Below are positions 20,414-28,550 of a DNA stretch of 38,858 nucleotides, piece after piece; within the stretch, counting starts at the first letter, position 1; every line of letters starts with the position of its first letter. The notes under the pieces were generated by a model that saw only the letters and a list, made by a program, of their open reading frames with translations, was not told the origin of the DNA and did no database searches. The DNA is from Candidatus Vogelbacteria bacterium (GTDB lineage: Bacteria > Patescibacteriota > Minisyncoccia > Phycocordibacterales > XYD1-FULL-46-19): the NCBI GenBank assembly GCA_016188295.1, contig JACPIA010000008.1:1-38858 (forward strand). The letters are read 5' to 3'. Made by a program: the position numbers and the translations under genes.

Positions 20414-21538
20414 ATGAAAATTGTTTTAACCGGAGGTGGCACAGGCGGTCATTTTTATCCGCTAATTGCCGTCTCTCAAGCCCTTTATCGTTTAGCCGAT
20501 CAACAAAAACTAGTTGATGTGGCAATTTGGTATTTAGCACCCGAGCCCTACAACCCTCGCGCTTTATTTGAGGAACATATTACTTTCATTCCGATTAGTG
20601 CTGGTAAAATGCGCCGCTATTTTTCGATCCATAATTTTATTGATGTTTTTAAAACTCTGTTTGGGATGATTCAAGCCTTGTGGCAGTTATTTTTTATTTT
20701 TCCTGATGTCGTTTTAAGTAAAGGCGGTTATGCTAGTGTCCCCACCGTCTGGGCAGCGCGCATTTTAGGGATACCAATTGTCATCCACGAGTCCGACTCT
20801 AAACCCGGCCGGGCTAATTTGTGGGCGGGTAGATTTGCCACTAAAATTGCGGTGTCTTACGCCGAGGCGGCAAGCTATTTCCCCGCTGGCAAAGTAGCAA
20901 TAACTGGTAATCCCATCCGAGCCGAGATCATCAATCCAATTACCAATGGCGCTCACGAGTATTTAAAATTAGAGCCAAACTTACCGATTATTTTAGTGAT
21001 CGGTGGTTCGCAAGGGGCCACTCGGATCAATGATGCTTTTTTAGATTTGGCACCGGAATTAATTAAATCTTATCAAATTATTCACCAAGTCGGTAAAACT
21101 AATTTAAGCGAGGTGAATAAACGGATTTCTTATTTGCTAGCTGACTCACCTGACCGTGAGCGTTATCGAGTATTTGATTACTTAAATGAGACCGCCTTAC
21201 GCATGACCGCGGGCGTAACTGATTTAGTGGTCTCCCGTTCGGGCTCAGCTGTCTTTGAGTTTGCAGTCTGGGGAGTACCAGCTATTTTAGTGCCGATTCC
21301 GGAGAGTATTAGCCACGATCAACGCAGTAATGCATTTATGTACGCCCGGACTGGTGCGGCGGCGGTGATTGAGGAAAATAATTTAACTAAATCAGTCTTA
21401 AGTTCGGAAATTAATCGGATTATTAGTAATCGGGAATTACGCGCTAAAATGAGCGAGGCAGCCAAAGCCTTTGCTAAACCCGAGGCCGCGGCTACTATTG
21501 CCCAAGCTTTAATTGATTTAGCCGCCACTCATGAGTAA
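20414..21538 (+). CDS. murG: UDP-GlcNAc:lipid I N-acetylglucosaminyltransferase
   Basis: MurG, 374 aa from ATG 20414 (the track's TTG at 20408 is less likely). The N-terminal loop 'LTGGGTGGHFYPLIAV' binds the lipid-linked substrate, 'HESDSKPGRANLWAGRFATK' and 'VIGGSQGATRINDAFLDLAP' are the second conserved loops, and 'SRSGSAVFEFAVWGVPAILV' with 'DHQRSNAFMYARTGAAAVI' binds UDP-GlcNAc. It acts at the cytoplasmic membrane surface to make lipid II. It follows ftsW by 6 nt and overlaps gltX by 8 nt. Confidence 0.97.
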   Translation: MKIVLTGGGTGGHFYPLIAVSQALYRLADQQKLVDVAIWYLAPEPYNPRALFEEHITFIPISAGKMRRYFSIHNFIDVFKTLFGMIQALWQLFFIFPDVVLSKGGYASVPTVWAARILGIPIVIHESDSKPGRANLWAGRFATKIAVSYAEAASYFPAGKVAITGNPIRAEIINPITNGAHEYLKLEPNLPIILVIGGSQGATRINDAFLDLAPELIKSYQIIHQVGKTNLSEVNKRISYLLADSPDRERYRVFDYLNETALRMTAGVTDLVVSRSGSAVFEFAVWGVPAILVPIPESISHDQRSNAFMYARTGAAAVIEENNLTKSVLSSEINRIISNRELRAKMSEAAKAFAKPEAAATIAQALIDLAATHE

Positions 21539-22838
21539 TACCTCTAAAATTATTACCCGTTTTGCCCCCAGCCCCACTGGCTTATTACATTTAGGTAATT
21601 ACCGCACCGCTTTATTTAATTATCTGTATGCTAAAAAAATGGGTGGCCAATTTTTACTTCGCGTAGAGGACACCGATCGCGAGCGCTCCAAACCAGAGTT
21701 TGAGCAAAACATCTTAGACAGTTTAGCCTGGTTGGGATTGGAGTATGACCGGATTTCCAAACAATCCGAAAATGTAGACAAACATACTGATTATTTACAA
21801 AAATTAATTGCCAGTGGCCGCGCCTATCATTCTAAAGAAGAGGTTAAGGAAGCGGGCCAACGAGCGGAAGTAATTAGGTTTAAAAATCCTAATCGGGCAG
21901 TCACTTTTATTGATTTAATCCGCGGTGAGGTTAGTTTTGATACCACCGACTTGGGCGACTTTGTGATTGCTAAAAGTGAGACCGAACCTCTCTTTCACCT
22001 CGCGGTCGTGGTTGATGACTTTGAGTCAAGTATCACCCATATTATCCGCGGTGAGGACCATATCTCTAATACTCCGCGCCATATTTTGCTCCAGGAGGCG
22101 ATTGGAGCACCGACACCTATTTATGCTCATTTGCCGTTAGTGCTCGCTCCGGATCGTAGTAAATTATCTAAACGTCACGGCGCTCTGCCAATTACAGACT
22201 ACCGTGATGCTGGCTTTTTGCCAGAGGCGATTATCAACTTTATGGCCCTACTCGGTTGGTCACCCCAACACGGGGAGGGGACTAATGAGGAGATTTTTAA
22301 CCTAACCGAATTAATTGAGCGCTTTGATTTGAGTGCAGTAGGAAAGAGTGGTGCCATTTTTAACATTGAGAAATTAGCCTGGCTTAATAAAACCTATTTA
22401 GCTAAATTAACACTAGAAGAAAAATTAACTTATGTCACCAAAGTACTACCTAGTTTAGACCAAACTGTTTTAACTAAAATTACGCCGCTTATTTTAGATC
22501 GCGCTAGTAATTTTGAAGATATTAAAAAAATGAAGGAAGCAGGGGAGTTAGCCTACTTTTTTGAGTCCCCTAAGCCGAACAAAGATTTATTAAAAAATAC
22601 AGCTCACCTAGTTAAAGTAAGTGAATTATTAGGGGCGCTACCCCAAGCGGACTGGACCATTGAGAGTATTAAAAATAGTGTTTGGGATTTTGCCACTGAA
22701 GTAGGCCGAGCCGAGGTCTTGTGGCCAATGCGGGTGGCCCTCTCCGGCCAGGCTAAATCAGCCGATCCCTTTACTATTGCCGCCATTATCGGCCAAGAAG
22801 AAACCCTCGCGCGTTTAACTTATGCGCAAAACTTGTAG
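21531..22838 (+). CDS. gltX: Glutamyl-tRNA synthetase
   Basis: GluRS, 435 aa, slightly short (usual about 470). Class I motifs: 'FAPSPTGLLHLGNYRTALFN' (11-30) and 'SKLSKRHGALPI' (KMSKS-like). The 'LLRVEDTDRERS' stretch recognises glutamate. Many bacteria of this type use a non-discriminating GluRS with GatCAB, but gatCAB is not in the window, so I cannot tell. It overlaps murG by 8 nt and the M23 gene by 17 nt, an odd but tight grouping with wall genes. Confidence 0.97.
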   Translation: MSNTSKIITRFAPSPTGLLHLGNYRTALFNYLYAKKMGGQFLLRVEDTDRERSKPEFEQNILDSLAWLGLEYDRISKQSENVDKHTDYLQKLIASGRAYHSKEEVKEAGQRAEVIRFKNPNRAVTFIDLIRGEVSFDTTDLGDFVIAKSETEPLFHLAVVVDDFESSITHIIRGEDHISNTPRHILLQEAIGAPTPIYAHLPLVLAPDRSKLSKRHGALPITDYRDAGFLPEAIINFMALLGWSPQHGEGTNEEIFNLTELIERFDLSAVGKSGAIFNIEKLAWLNKTYLAKLTLEEKLTYVTKVLPSLDQTVLTKITPLILDRASNFEDIKKMKEAGELAYFFESPKPNKDLLKNTAHLVKVSELLGALPQADWTIESIKNSVWDFATEVGRAEVLWPMRVALSGQAKSADPFTIAAIIGQEETLARLTYAQNL

Positions 22839-24093
22839 TCTTATCATAATTGTTCTCTTGTTTATTGGGGTAGGGAGTTGGACCGAAGCCGCTACCGAAG
22901 CGGAGCTGACGACAACTATTAGCACCAAACAAGCCGAGATCACCAAATTAGAAGCTGATATTAAAGCCTTTCAATCTAGTATTGCTGAGACCCAAAAAAA
23001 GGCCGGTAGTCTCCAAGATGAGATTAAAGAAATTGATTTGACGCGCCAAAAATTGACTAAAGATATTACTCTCACTCAAAAAAAGATTGATGCCTCCCGT
23101 CTCACTCTTCAAAAACTACGACTAGATATAGCAGACAAGTCAAGTGATCTAGCTCGAATTAAAGAGGCAACCAAAGTCAGCTTGCGCCAAGTCCAAGAGC
23201 TAGACACTTTAACCCCTCTAGTTTTTTTACTTAGCGGCCAGAGCTGGTCGGAAGTTTGGATCGATATTGCTCATTTGGGTAAATTATCTAACCAACTAAT
23301 TACTTATAGCCAAACTATTATCGCTTATAAAAACGACTTAGAGTATAAGGAAAATGCTACCAAAGTGGAGGCTAGTCATTTGACGACCTTAGGCTCGCAA
23401 TTGACTGATCAAAAAAGTCTGGCGGATACCACTAAAAAAGCCAAGGACACTCTACTAACCAACACTAAAAATCAACAAAGTACTTATCAATTACTTTTAG
23501 CCGACCGATTACTAAAAAAACAAAAAGTGGAGAGTGAAATCGCTCAAGCCGAGGCCGCCTTGCGCACCATTATTGATCCATCAAAATTACCCTCGACTGG
23601 CAAGGGAATTTTAGCTTGGCCGGTCACGCCAGTAATTATTACTCAATATTTTGGTAATACTGCTTTTGCCTCCCAAAATTCCCAAGTCTATAACGGCAAA
23701 GGCCATAATGGTATTGATTTGGGTGTACCAGTAGGTACAGCGGTCGGCGCCGCGGCTGAAGGGGTGGTCACTGGTACTGGCAACACTGATCTCACTTGTG
23801 CTGGTGCCTCCTACGGCCGTTGGGTGCTGATCAAGCACTTTAATGGCCTCTCAACCCTCTATGCCCACTTGTCGTTAATTAAGGTCGCCGAAGGGGAGTC
23901 CGTCAGCCGAGGTGGGCTCTTGGGCTATAGTGGTAATACCGGCTATTCCACCGGGCCTCACCTCCACTTCTCTTTATTTGCCAGCCAGGGAGTCTCGGTC
24001 GGTTCGCTCCAAAGTAAGGTGTCTGGCTGTGGGGTTTATCGTTTACCATTAGCCTCCTATAATAGTTATCTTAATCCACTGTCTTATTTGTAG
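22822..24093 (+). CDS. Secreted coiled-coil M23 peptidase (EnvC-like)
   Basis: The 423-aa protein has a signal peptide (MRKTCSLIIIVLLFIGVGSW, likely cut after TEA), a long coiled coil (about 28-250: repeated K/E/I/L heptads), and a C-terminal LytM/M23 domain. The zinc residues are in 'GHNGIDLGVPVGTAVG' (H and D) and 'YSTGPHLHFSLFA' (HxH), so the enzyme should be active or nearly so. The architecture is that of EnvC and related division-linked hydrolases or activators. It overlaps gltX by 17 nt at the end of the mraY-ftsW-murG transcript, which fits a role at the septum. Confidence 0.93.
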   Translation: MRKTCSLIIIVLLFIGVGSWTEAATEAELTTTISTKQAEITKLEADIKAFQSSIAETQKKAGSLQDEIKEIDLTRQKLTKDITLTQKKIDASRLTLQKLRLDIADKSSDLARIKEATKVSLRQVQELDTLTPLVFLLSGQSWSEVWIDIAHLGKLSNQLITYSQTIIAYKNDLEYKENATKVEASHLTTLGSQLTDQKSLADTTKKAKDTLLTNTKNQQSTYQLLLADRLLKKQKVESEIAQAEAALRTIIDPSKLPSTGKGILAWPVTPVIITQYFGNTAFASQNSQVYNGKGHNGIDLGVPVGTAVGAAAEGVVTGTGNTDLTCAGASYGRWVLIKHFNGLSTLYAHLSLIKVAEGESVSRGGLLGYSGNTGYSTGPHLHFSLFASQGVSVGSLQSKVSGCGVYRLPLASYNSYLNPLSYL

Positions 24094-24110
24094 GCGGTCA
24101 AAAGACGAGT

Positions 24111-24116
24111 TATAAT
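24111..24116 (+). promoter_or_regulatory. -10 box (TATAAT) for the small membrane protein
   Basis: TATAAT is followed after 13 nt by ATG 24130, which leaves a leader of about 6 nt and no Shine-Dalgarno. Confidence 0.5.
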
Positions 24117-24129
24117 TAAATTAGTATTT

Positions 24130-24426
24130 ATGAACCAACGCGGTTTTATTAAATGGATTATTGTTGTCGTAGTTGGTATTTTTATTTTAACTTTATTGCG
24201 TGTCGACATTCGGGGCATTGTGAACTCGGACATTGGTCAATCTAATTTTAATTACTTATGGGAATTAATTAACGGAGCTTGGGATTGGCTGGTTTGGTTT
24301 TGGGGAGCCTACCTCCGCGAACCCTTTTGGTTGATCGTAAACGCCCTCCAACTACCCCGTTTATGGGAAGTATTTAAAGATAGTATTGCCCGTGGTATTC
24401 CCACCATAAGCGCTACTGGCAATTAG
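24130..24426 (+). CDS. Small membrane protein (98 aa)
   Basis: One N-terminal membrane helix ('WIIVVVVGIFILTLLRVDI', residues about 9-27) and a second hydrophobic, Trp-rich stretch ('LINGAWDWLVWFWGAYL'). Both are followed by short polar segments. Small proteins of this look are common next to wall genes in CPR genomes. No family recognised. It lies between the M23 peptidase and the transglycosylase. Confidence 0.7.
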   Translation: MNQRGFIKWIIVVVVGIFILTLLRVDIRGIVNSDIGQSNFNYLWELINGAWDWLVWFWGAYLREPFWLIVNALQLPRLWEVFKDSIARGIPTISATGN

Positions 24427-24659
24427 GCTAATATGACTCAACTAGGCCGTATTTAGTCAAATCAAATTGACTTTTAAACCCCGTTATGCTAGGCTCAACT
24501 TAGTATCAAGTATTTTGTCTAAATGGTTGACTTGATACTCTCAAATTAACTTTAATTCTTCGGTAAAGACTAAGGTGCTATGCCTTAGTCTTTATTGGTT
24601 CTAAATTTATTCTTACATTTACCCAATTAGGTTTAGCTGGCCTCATTGCCTTTACCGGA
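24427..24659 (+). promoter_or_regulatory. Structured leader of the transglycosylase gene
   Basis: TTGACT (24467-24472), 17 nt, and TAGGCT preceded by TGC (24490-24495) form a plausible promoter. Downstream are a 10-bp inverted repeat (AGTATCAAGT 24502-24511, ACTTGATACT 24530-24539) and a 12-bp hairpin TAAAGACTAAGG / CCTTAGTCTTTA (24564-24594). The second hairpin ends just at the possible start of the transglycosylase frame. No known riboswitch is recognised. Confidence 0.45.
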
Positions 24660-25037
24660 ATGACTGGCCCGATACTTAATAGTATTGGTTCAGATGCTGC
24701 GACCTCAACGATTACTCAAGTGATTAAACAGATTGCTGTTGATCAAAAAGTTGATTCTGCACCCCTGCTCGCGATTGCTCGCTGTGAGAGTCAGTACCGG
24801 CAATATGATCAGAACGGCGACGTCTTACGTGGTAAGCATAATGCTCGAGACGTGGGTATATTCCAAATTAATGAGCGGTTCCATTTGGAGCAAAGCCAAA
24901 AACTTGGCTTTGACATTTATACCGCTGAAGGAAATATCCGTTATGCCATCTGGTTGAGTGAAAAAGAGGGTATCGGTCATTGGAGTGCCTCTAAACCCTG
25001 CTGGGGGAAAGTGGTTAGCCAAATCGCCATACGATAA
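24660..25037 (+). CDS. Lytic transglycosylase-like (SLT fold)
   Basis: The 125-aa ORF from ATG 24660 carries a compact SLT domain: 'LLAIARCESQYRQYDQNGD' with catalytic Glu E43, then 'RDVGIFQINERFH' (GxxQIN) and 'GNIRYAIWLSEKEGIGHWSA'. It would cut the glycan strands of peptidoglycan. The frame continues open upstream to about 24561 and codes 'FILTFTQLGLAGLIAFTG', a signal-peptide-like segment, but with no ATG, GTG or TTG; ATT at 24594, just after a hairpin, is the only near-cognate codon found in a good position. The exported protein probably begins there or the start has mutated. A strong terminator follows. Confidence 0.85.
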   Translation: MTGPILNSIGSDAATSTITQVIKQIAVDQKVDSAPLLAIARCESQYRQYDQNGDVLRGKHNARDVGIFQINERFHLEQSQKLGFDIYTAEGNIRYAIWLSEKEGIGHWSASKPCWGKVVSQIAIR

Positions 25038-25044
25038 TTAATTC

Positions 25045-25080
25045 AAAAACACCCCGGAATAAACCGGGGTGTTTTTGTTT
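25045..25080 (+). terminator. Strong bidirectional terminator
   Basis: AAAAACACCCCGG (25045-25057) pairs perfectly with CCGGGGTGTTTTT (25064-25076) around 6 nt, followed by GTTTG. It ends the transglycosylase transcript. Confidence 0.9.
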
Positions 25081-25196
25081 GTCCTAGGGGAGGACTTACG
25101 TCGCAAAAGGTATATTGTGCGACGTGCCCTCTCCGCCGGCTGGCAGATTGATTAACCTAATTAAACAATTAATTTTAATTATTTAATTTTAAAAAA
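25081..25196. other. Intergenic stretch with short inverted repeats
   Basis: GTCCT-AGGGG-AGGAC (25081-25095), ACGTCGCA / TGCGACGT (25098-25125) and CTCCGCCGGCTGGC (25131-25144, related to the palindrome in aspS) lie in a row, followed by an AT-only stretch. No gene is seen. It may be a decayed repeat or a small RNA; I do not recognise it. Confidence 0.35.
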
Positions 25197-25616
25197 TTAT
25201 TGGGGTTGGCAATTGGCGGCTAAGTTGTATCCCGCTGTTTCGGCCTCGGCCGGACTATTAAACCACACTTGATTGGTTTCCTTAATTTGCTTGGCCCCGG
25301 GACAGTGTGGATAATGATATTTACTCCCCTGTTTGGAGGCAACAACTACTTGCTTAGTTGGAGCTGGATTATTATTTATTACTTTAGGTTGAGTGATTTC
25401 TACGGGAGTAACTATAACTGGCGTGCTAGTAACCCCAACCGATTCAGGAAAAACGATTTTGACTGGATTACGACCCTTATCGAGACCGGCAAAATAGCCT
25501 AAACCAAAGGCCCCTAGAGTCACCACTAAAAGTAACGCACCATGAAAAAGCTCATGCTCATGGGCCTTGATTTTTAAAACCAAGTCTGTTATCCTCATAT
25601 ATGGTAATTTTAACAC
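25197..25616 (-). CDS. Membrane-anchored protein with Ada-like C-terminal domain
   Basis: The 139-aa protein has one membrane helix (about 22-44, 'ALLLVVTLGAFGLGYFAGLD'), a Pro/Thr/Val linker, and a C-terminal domain 'SKYHYPHCPGAKQIKETNQV' with 'AEAETAGYNLAANC'. The His/Cys pattern (YHYPHC...C) and A-E-A..GY..C ending resemble the Ada-type metal-binding module widely found as an extracellular domain in CPR and other bacteria. It probably faces the cell surface. It starts divergently 3 nt from rpmA. Confidence 0.75.
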   Translation of the reverse strand: MLKLPYMRITDLVLKIKAHEHELFHGALLLVVTLGAFGLGYFAGLDKGRNPVKIVFPESVGVTSTPVIVTPVEITQPKVINNNPAPTKQVVVASKQGSKYHYPHCPGAKQIKETNQVWFNSPAEAETAGYNLAANCQPQ

Positions 25617-25619
25617 GAT

Positions 25620-25904
25620 ATGGCAACAAAAAAGGCCGGCGGTACCGCCAAGAATTTAAGAGACTCCCAACCAAAGTACCTCGGTACTAAACTTTATGAT
25701 GGTGAATGGGCTAAAACTGGCTCAGTGATTGTCCGTCAGCGTGGTACAGTGATCCGAGCTGGTAAAAATGTCCGGACTGGTAAAGATCATACTCTCTTCT
25801 CGGTGGTTAATGGTATTGTTAAATTTGGCTCTAAACGCAAAACCGGCTTTAATAATCGCACTCATCACTTCAAAACTGTCTCGGTAATCCCTCAAACAAA
25901 ATAA
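25620..25904 (+). CDS. rpmA: Ribosomal protein bL27
   Basis: The 94-aa bL27: 'MATKKAGGTAKNLRDSQPKY' then 'VRQRGTVIRAGKNVRTGKDH' are the conserved N-terminal tail and core. The N-terminus is ready to use and needs no cleavage. It usually lies next to rplU (bL21); here rplU is 8 kb away at 33688. Confidence 0.97.
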   Translation: MATKKAGGTAKNLRDSQPKYLGTKLYDGEWAKTGSVIVRQRGTVIRAGKNVRTGKDHTLFSVVNGIVKFGSKRKTGFNNRTHHFKTVSVIPQTK

Positions 25905-25915
25905 AAGACCCCTAG

Positions 25916-26362
25916 TTATTCTGCTTTTTCAATCCTAATTGTAAAATCACCACGCACTCTTCCTTGTTCTATTTTAATTTGATACTCACCAAGCGATTTG
26001 ATCGGTTTTTTAATCATGATCAGACTGGGAGTAATGTTAGTATGATGAATTTGATTGATCTCTTTCGCTAAATCTTTGGCTTTTAGACCGGCAAACAAGT
26101 GGCCCTCGTTATTGGCTTTAGCTTTAATCACTGTGGTTTCTTGGGTCAGAGTCTTAATCAGTGATTGAAGCAATTTTTCCTCCATTTCTTGGTGGAGTGA
26201 ATTTTCAGCCTGTAATCTGGCAATTCTGGCTCTACCCGCCGCATCGGCTAAGGTGGCTTTACCTCGGGCAATTAAAAAATTGCGACCAAAACCGTCGGCA
26301 ACATTTTTAAGCTCATACTTTCGACCCACTTTGGGTACATCTTGGAGTAAAATCACTTGCAT
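25916..26362 (-). CDS. rplI: Ribosomal protein bL9
   Basis: The 148-aa bL9 with the N-terminal domain 'MQVILLQDVPKVGRKYELKN' and 'GFGRNFLIARGKA', the long linker helix (about 45-75), and the RNA-binding C-terminal domain. It is convergent with rpmA and follows the S41 protease gene by 2 nt. bL9 is missing from some CPR lineages, so its presence helps to narrow the organism. Confidence 0.97.
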   Translation of the reverse strand: MQVILLQDVPKVGRKYELKNVADGFGRNFLIARGKATLADAAGRARIARLQAENSLHQEMEEKLLQSLIKTLTQETTVIKAKANNEGHLFAGLKAKDLAKEINQIHHTNITPSLIMIKKPIKSLGEYQIKIEQGRVRGDFTIRIEKAE

Positions 26363-26364
26363 AA

Positions 26365-27594
26365 TTAATCCTTCATATTTAAGAGGATTTCAACTGCTTT
26401 GTCGAGTTGAGGATCGCGACCAGCTTTAATATCATCGTCTGTCAGACTAACCTTAACGCTAGGCACCAAACCGCCAGCTGAGAGCGAAACCCCATTAGGA
26501 GTAAGCCAACGGGCAATAGTAATTTTAAGCGAGGTATCGCTCGTAATCGATATCACCTCTTGGACTGAACCTTTACCAAAAGTCTTTTCCCCTACCAATA
26601 TTCCCTGGCCATATTCGGAGAGCGCCCCAGCTAAAATCTCGGCGGCCGAGGCACTGCCTCGATTGACCAAAATTACCATCTTTAATTTATCATTAAAAAT
26701 ATTATAACCCTTGCTTCGATATACTTGACCCTCGCCATGCCCGCGGCGATCTTCGACGACCACCACTTTACCTTGAGGCAAAAACCAGCTGGCCATATCC
26801 ACAGCCGCTTCTAAATATCCTCCGGGATTATTACGTAAATCAATCACCAACTTATCAGTTTTGGCGTTTACAAACTCACGCACTGCTTGCCTAAAAGCAT
26901 TAGTGGACGGCGCGGAAAAATTATACAGTGTAATCACAAACACCTTATTAGGTAATAACTTAGTGTTGATTATTGGGACATTAATTACCTCTCTTACCAC
27001 TTCGATCTCAAAAGGCGCACTATCACCACGAATTAATGTTAGACGAACCGCCGTCCCTACCTCGCCACGAATACGTTTAACCCCCTCATCAGTTGGCAAA
27101 TCCGCGGTTAAAGTATCATTTATTTTAATAATCTTGTCACCAGCCCTAATCCCCGCTCGGGTAGCCGGTGTGTTAGGCAAAGGCGCGATTACGGTCAAAA
27201 CATTATCTTTAATCCCAATTTCCATTCCGACGCCACCAAAGGTACCTCTAATATCATCCTCAAATAGAGATTTTTCCTCCGGTGGTAAAAAAACAGTGTA
27301 GGGATCACCAAAAGCCGCTGTCAAACCCTCTATTGCACCCCACACTTTTTCTTGATCGGTTGAAGTGGCGGCGGTGGTACTCGCTTGAACAAAACGCTCG
27401 TTTAAAATGGACCAGGTTTTCCAAAACGGACTAAAGTCGACACCATTAAGAGTGAGCGACGTCTCGGTTAATTGGACTTGCTTGGTCTTACCGGACTTGA
27501 CCCCTAAATTAAAAGTGAGACTTAAGACCACTAAACCGACCACGACCCAAATAATCTTTGTTTTAAAAAAATAGGAGCAATCAGGTGGTGGCAT
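26365..27594 (-). CDS. C-terminal processing peptidase (S41, CtpA-like)
   Basis: The 409-aa protein has an N-terminal membrane anchor (residues about 13-31), a PDZ domain (about 115-200; 'GGVGMEIGIKDNVLTVIAP' and 'AGIRAGDKIIKINDT'), and the S41 core with the catalytic pair S316 (GSASAAEI) and K341 (GEKTFGKGSVQ). It cuts proteins from the C-terminus outside the membrane. It is first in a two-gene unit with rplI. Its first codons overlap the upstream region of corA on the other strand. Confidence 0.95.
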   Translation of the reverse strand: MPPPDCSYFFKTKIIWVVVGLVVLSLTFNLGVKSGKTKQVQLTETSLTLNGVDFSPFWKTWSILNERFVQASTTAATSTDQEKVWGAIEGLTAAFGDPYTVFLPPEEKSLFEDDIRGTFGGVGMEIGIKDNVLTVIAPLPNTPATRAGIRAGDKIIKINDTLTADLPTDEGVKRIRGEVGTAVRLTLIRGDSAPFEIEVVREVINVPIINTKLLPNKVFVITLYNFSAPSTNAFRQAVREFVNAKTDKLVIDLRNNPGGYLEAAVDMASWFLPQGKVVVVEDRRGHGEGQVYRSKGYNIFNDKLKMVILVNRGSASAAEILAGALSEYGQGILVGEKTFGKGSVQEVISITSDTSLKITIARWLTPNGVSLSAGGLVPSVKVSLTDDDIKAGRDPQLDKAVEILLNMKD

Positions 27595-27646
27595 CGCAAA
27601 GCTATTATCGCAAAGTATCCACTTGTGGTCAATGTACTATTAAGCC

Positions 27647-27652
27647 TATAAT
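27647..27652 (+). promoter_or_regulatory. -10 box (TATAAT) for corA
   Basis: TATAAT is followed after 10 nt by ATG 27663. It lies within the ORF-track extension of corA and supports the later start. Confidence 0.6.
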
Positions 27653-27662
27653 AGAGAGACTA

Positions 27663-28550
27663 ATGATCAAACAACTTAAATATCACAATGTGACATGGAT
27701 CGATATTCAGGCGCCCTCTAAAGATGAGCTCGAATCCATCGGCAAACAATATGATTTGCACAGCTTGGTCACCCAAGAATTGACCGAGCCCTCCATTCGA
27801 TCTAAAGTTGATTTATATGAGAATTACATTTATGTGATTCTCCACTTCTCCCCCACTCAAGAGATTGATTTTGTTATCGGTCAAGACTTTTTGATGACAG
27901 TGCATTATGAGCCAATTGAGTCCTTGCTTGAGTTCAGCCAAATTTTTGAAACCAAAGCAACTGTGGAAAAGGCTCGTGGCCAATTCCATGCCGGACATCT
28001 TTTTTACTACATTACTCGTGGTCTATATACCTCATTGGAAAATGGTTTAAATGAGATTAATCGTGATTTGCGATCGGTAGAAAAGCGTATCTTCCACGGT
28101 GAGGAAAAAGCGATGGTTACCACTTTGGCTAATATTAATCGAGACTTACTTGACTTTCGCTGGGCTCTCAAAGCCCACAAAGAGATTCTAACTTCGTTGG
28201 AGATAGCTGGAGTTGATTTTTTTAATCAAAAATTTGGTTACTATTTACGCTCACTGACTGGCGAATATGAAAAAATTTGGGAGGGTCTAAACACTAATCG
28301 CGAGGTCTTTGATGAATTAAAAAGCACCAATGAATCCCTGCTCTCCATTAAGACCAATGAAACAATGAAGATGTTAACGGTGATTGCGTTTATCTTTTTG
28401 CCAGTCAGTTTGATTGGCAATATTTTTGGCTTAAGCTCCAGCCAACTTCCCTTTCTTGATCGACCAGACGGCTTTTTTATTGTCACTGGGATAATGGCTG
28501 TGGTAGCCTTGACTATGGCGGTAATCGCCAAGGCAAACCGATGGCTCTAA
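27663..28550 (+). CDS. corA: CorA-family magnesium/cobalt channel
   Basis: The track starts at 27585, but the first 26 codons lack any CorA similarity and cover the promoter; ATG 27663 ('MIKQLKYHNVTWIDIQAPSK') is the normal N-terminus and gives 295 aa. The long cytoplasmic funnel (about 1-235) is followed by two membrane helices. The pore motif normally GMN is 'IGNIFGLSS' (about residue 257) instead: a divergent G-N-x-F-G, as in the ZntB-like or divergent CorA groups, so the ion is uncertain. It overlaps cysS by 10 nt. Confidence 0.88.
   Translation: MIKQLKYHNVTWIDIQAPSKDELESIGKQYDLHSLVTQELTEPSIRSKVDLYENYIYVILHFSPTQEIDFVIGQDFLMTVHYEPIESLLEFSQIFETKATVEKARGQFHAGHLFYYITRGLYTSLENGLNEINRDLRSVEKRIFHGEEKAMVTTLANINRDLLDFRWALKAHKEILTSLEIAGVDFFNQKFGYYLRSLTGEYEKIWEGLNTNREVFDELKSTNESLLSIKTNETMKMLTVIAFIFLPVSLIGNIFGLSSSQLPFLDRPDGFFIVTGIMAVVALTMAVIAKANRWL

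Noticed and set aside
24427-24659. Known riboswitch (for example ydaO/c-di-AMP) in the transglycosylase leader
   Set aside because: Hairpins are present but I could not match the conserved core of any riboswitch class I know.
26861-27301. 146-aa + strand ORF
   Set aside because: It is antisense to the S41 protease and follows its codon pattern; no independent signals.
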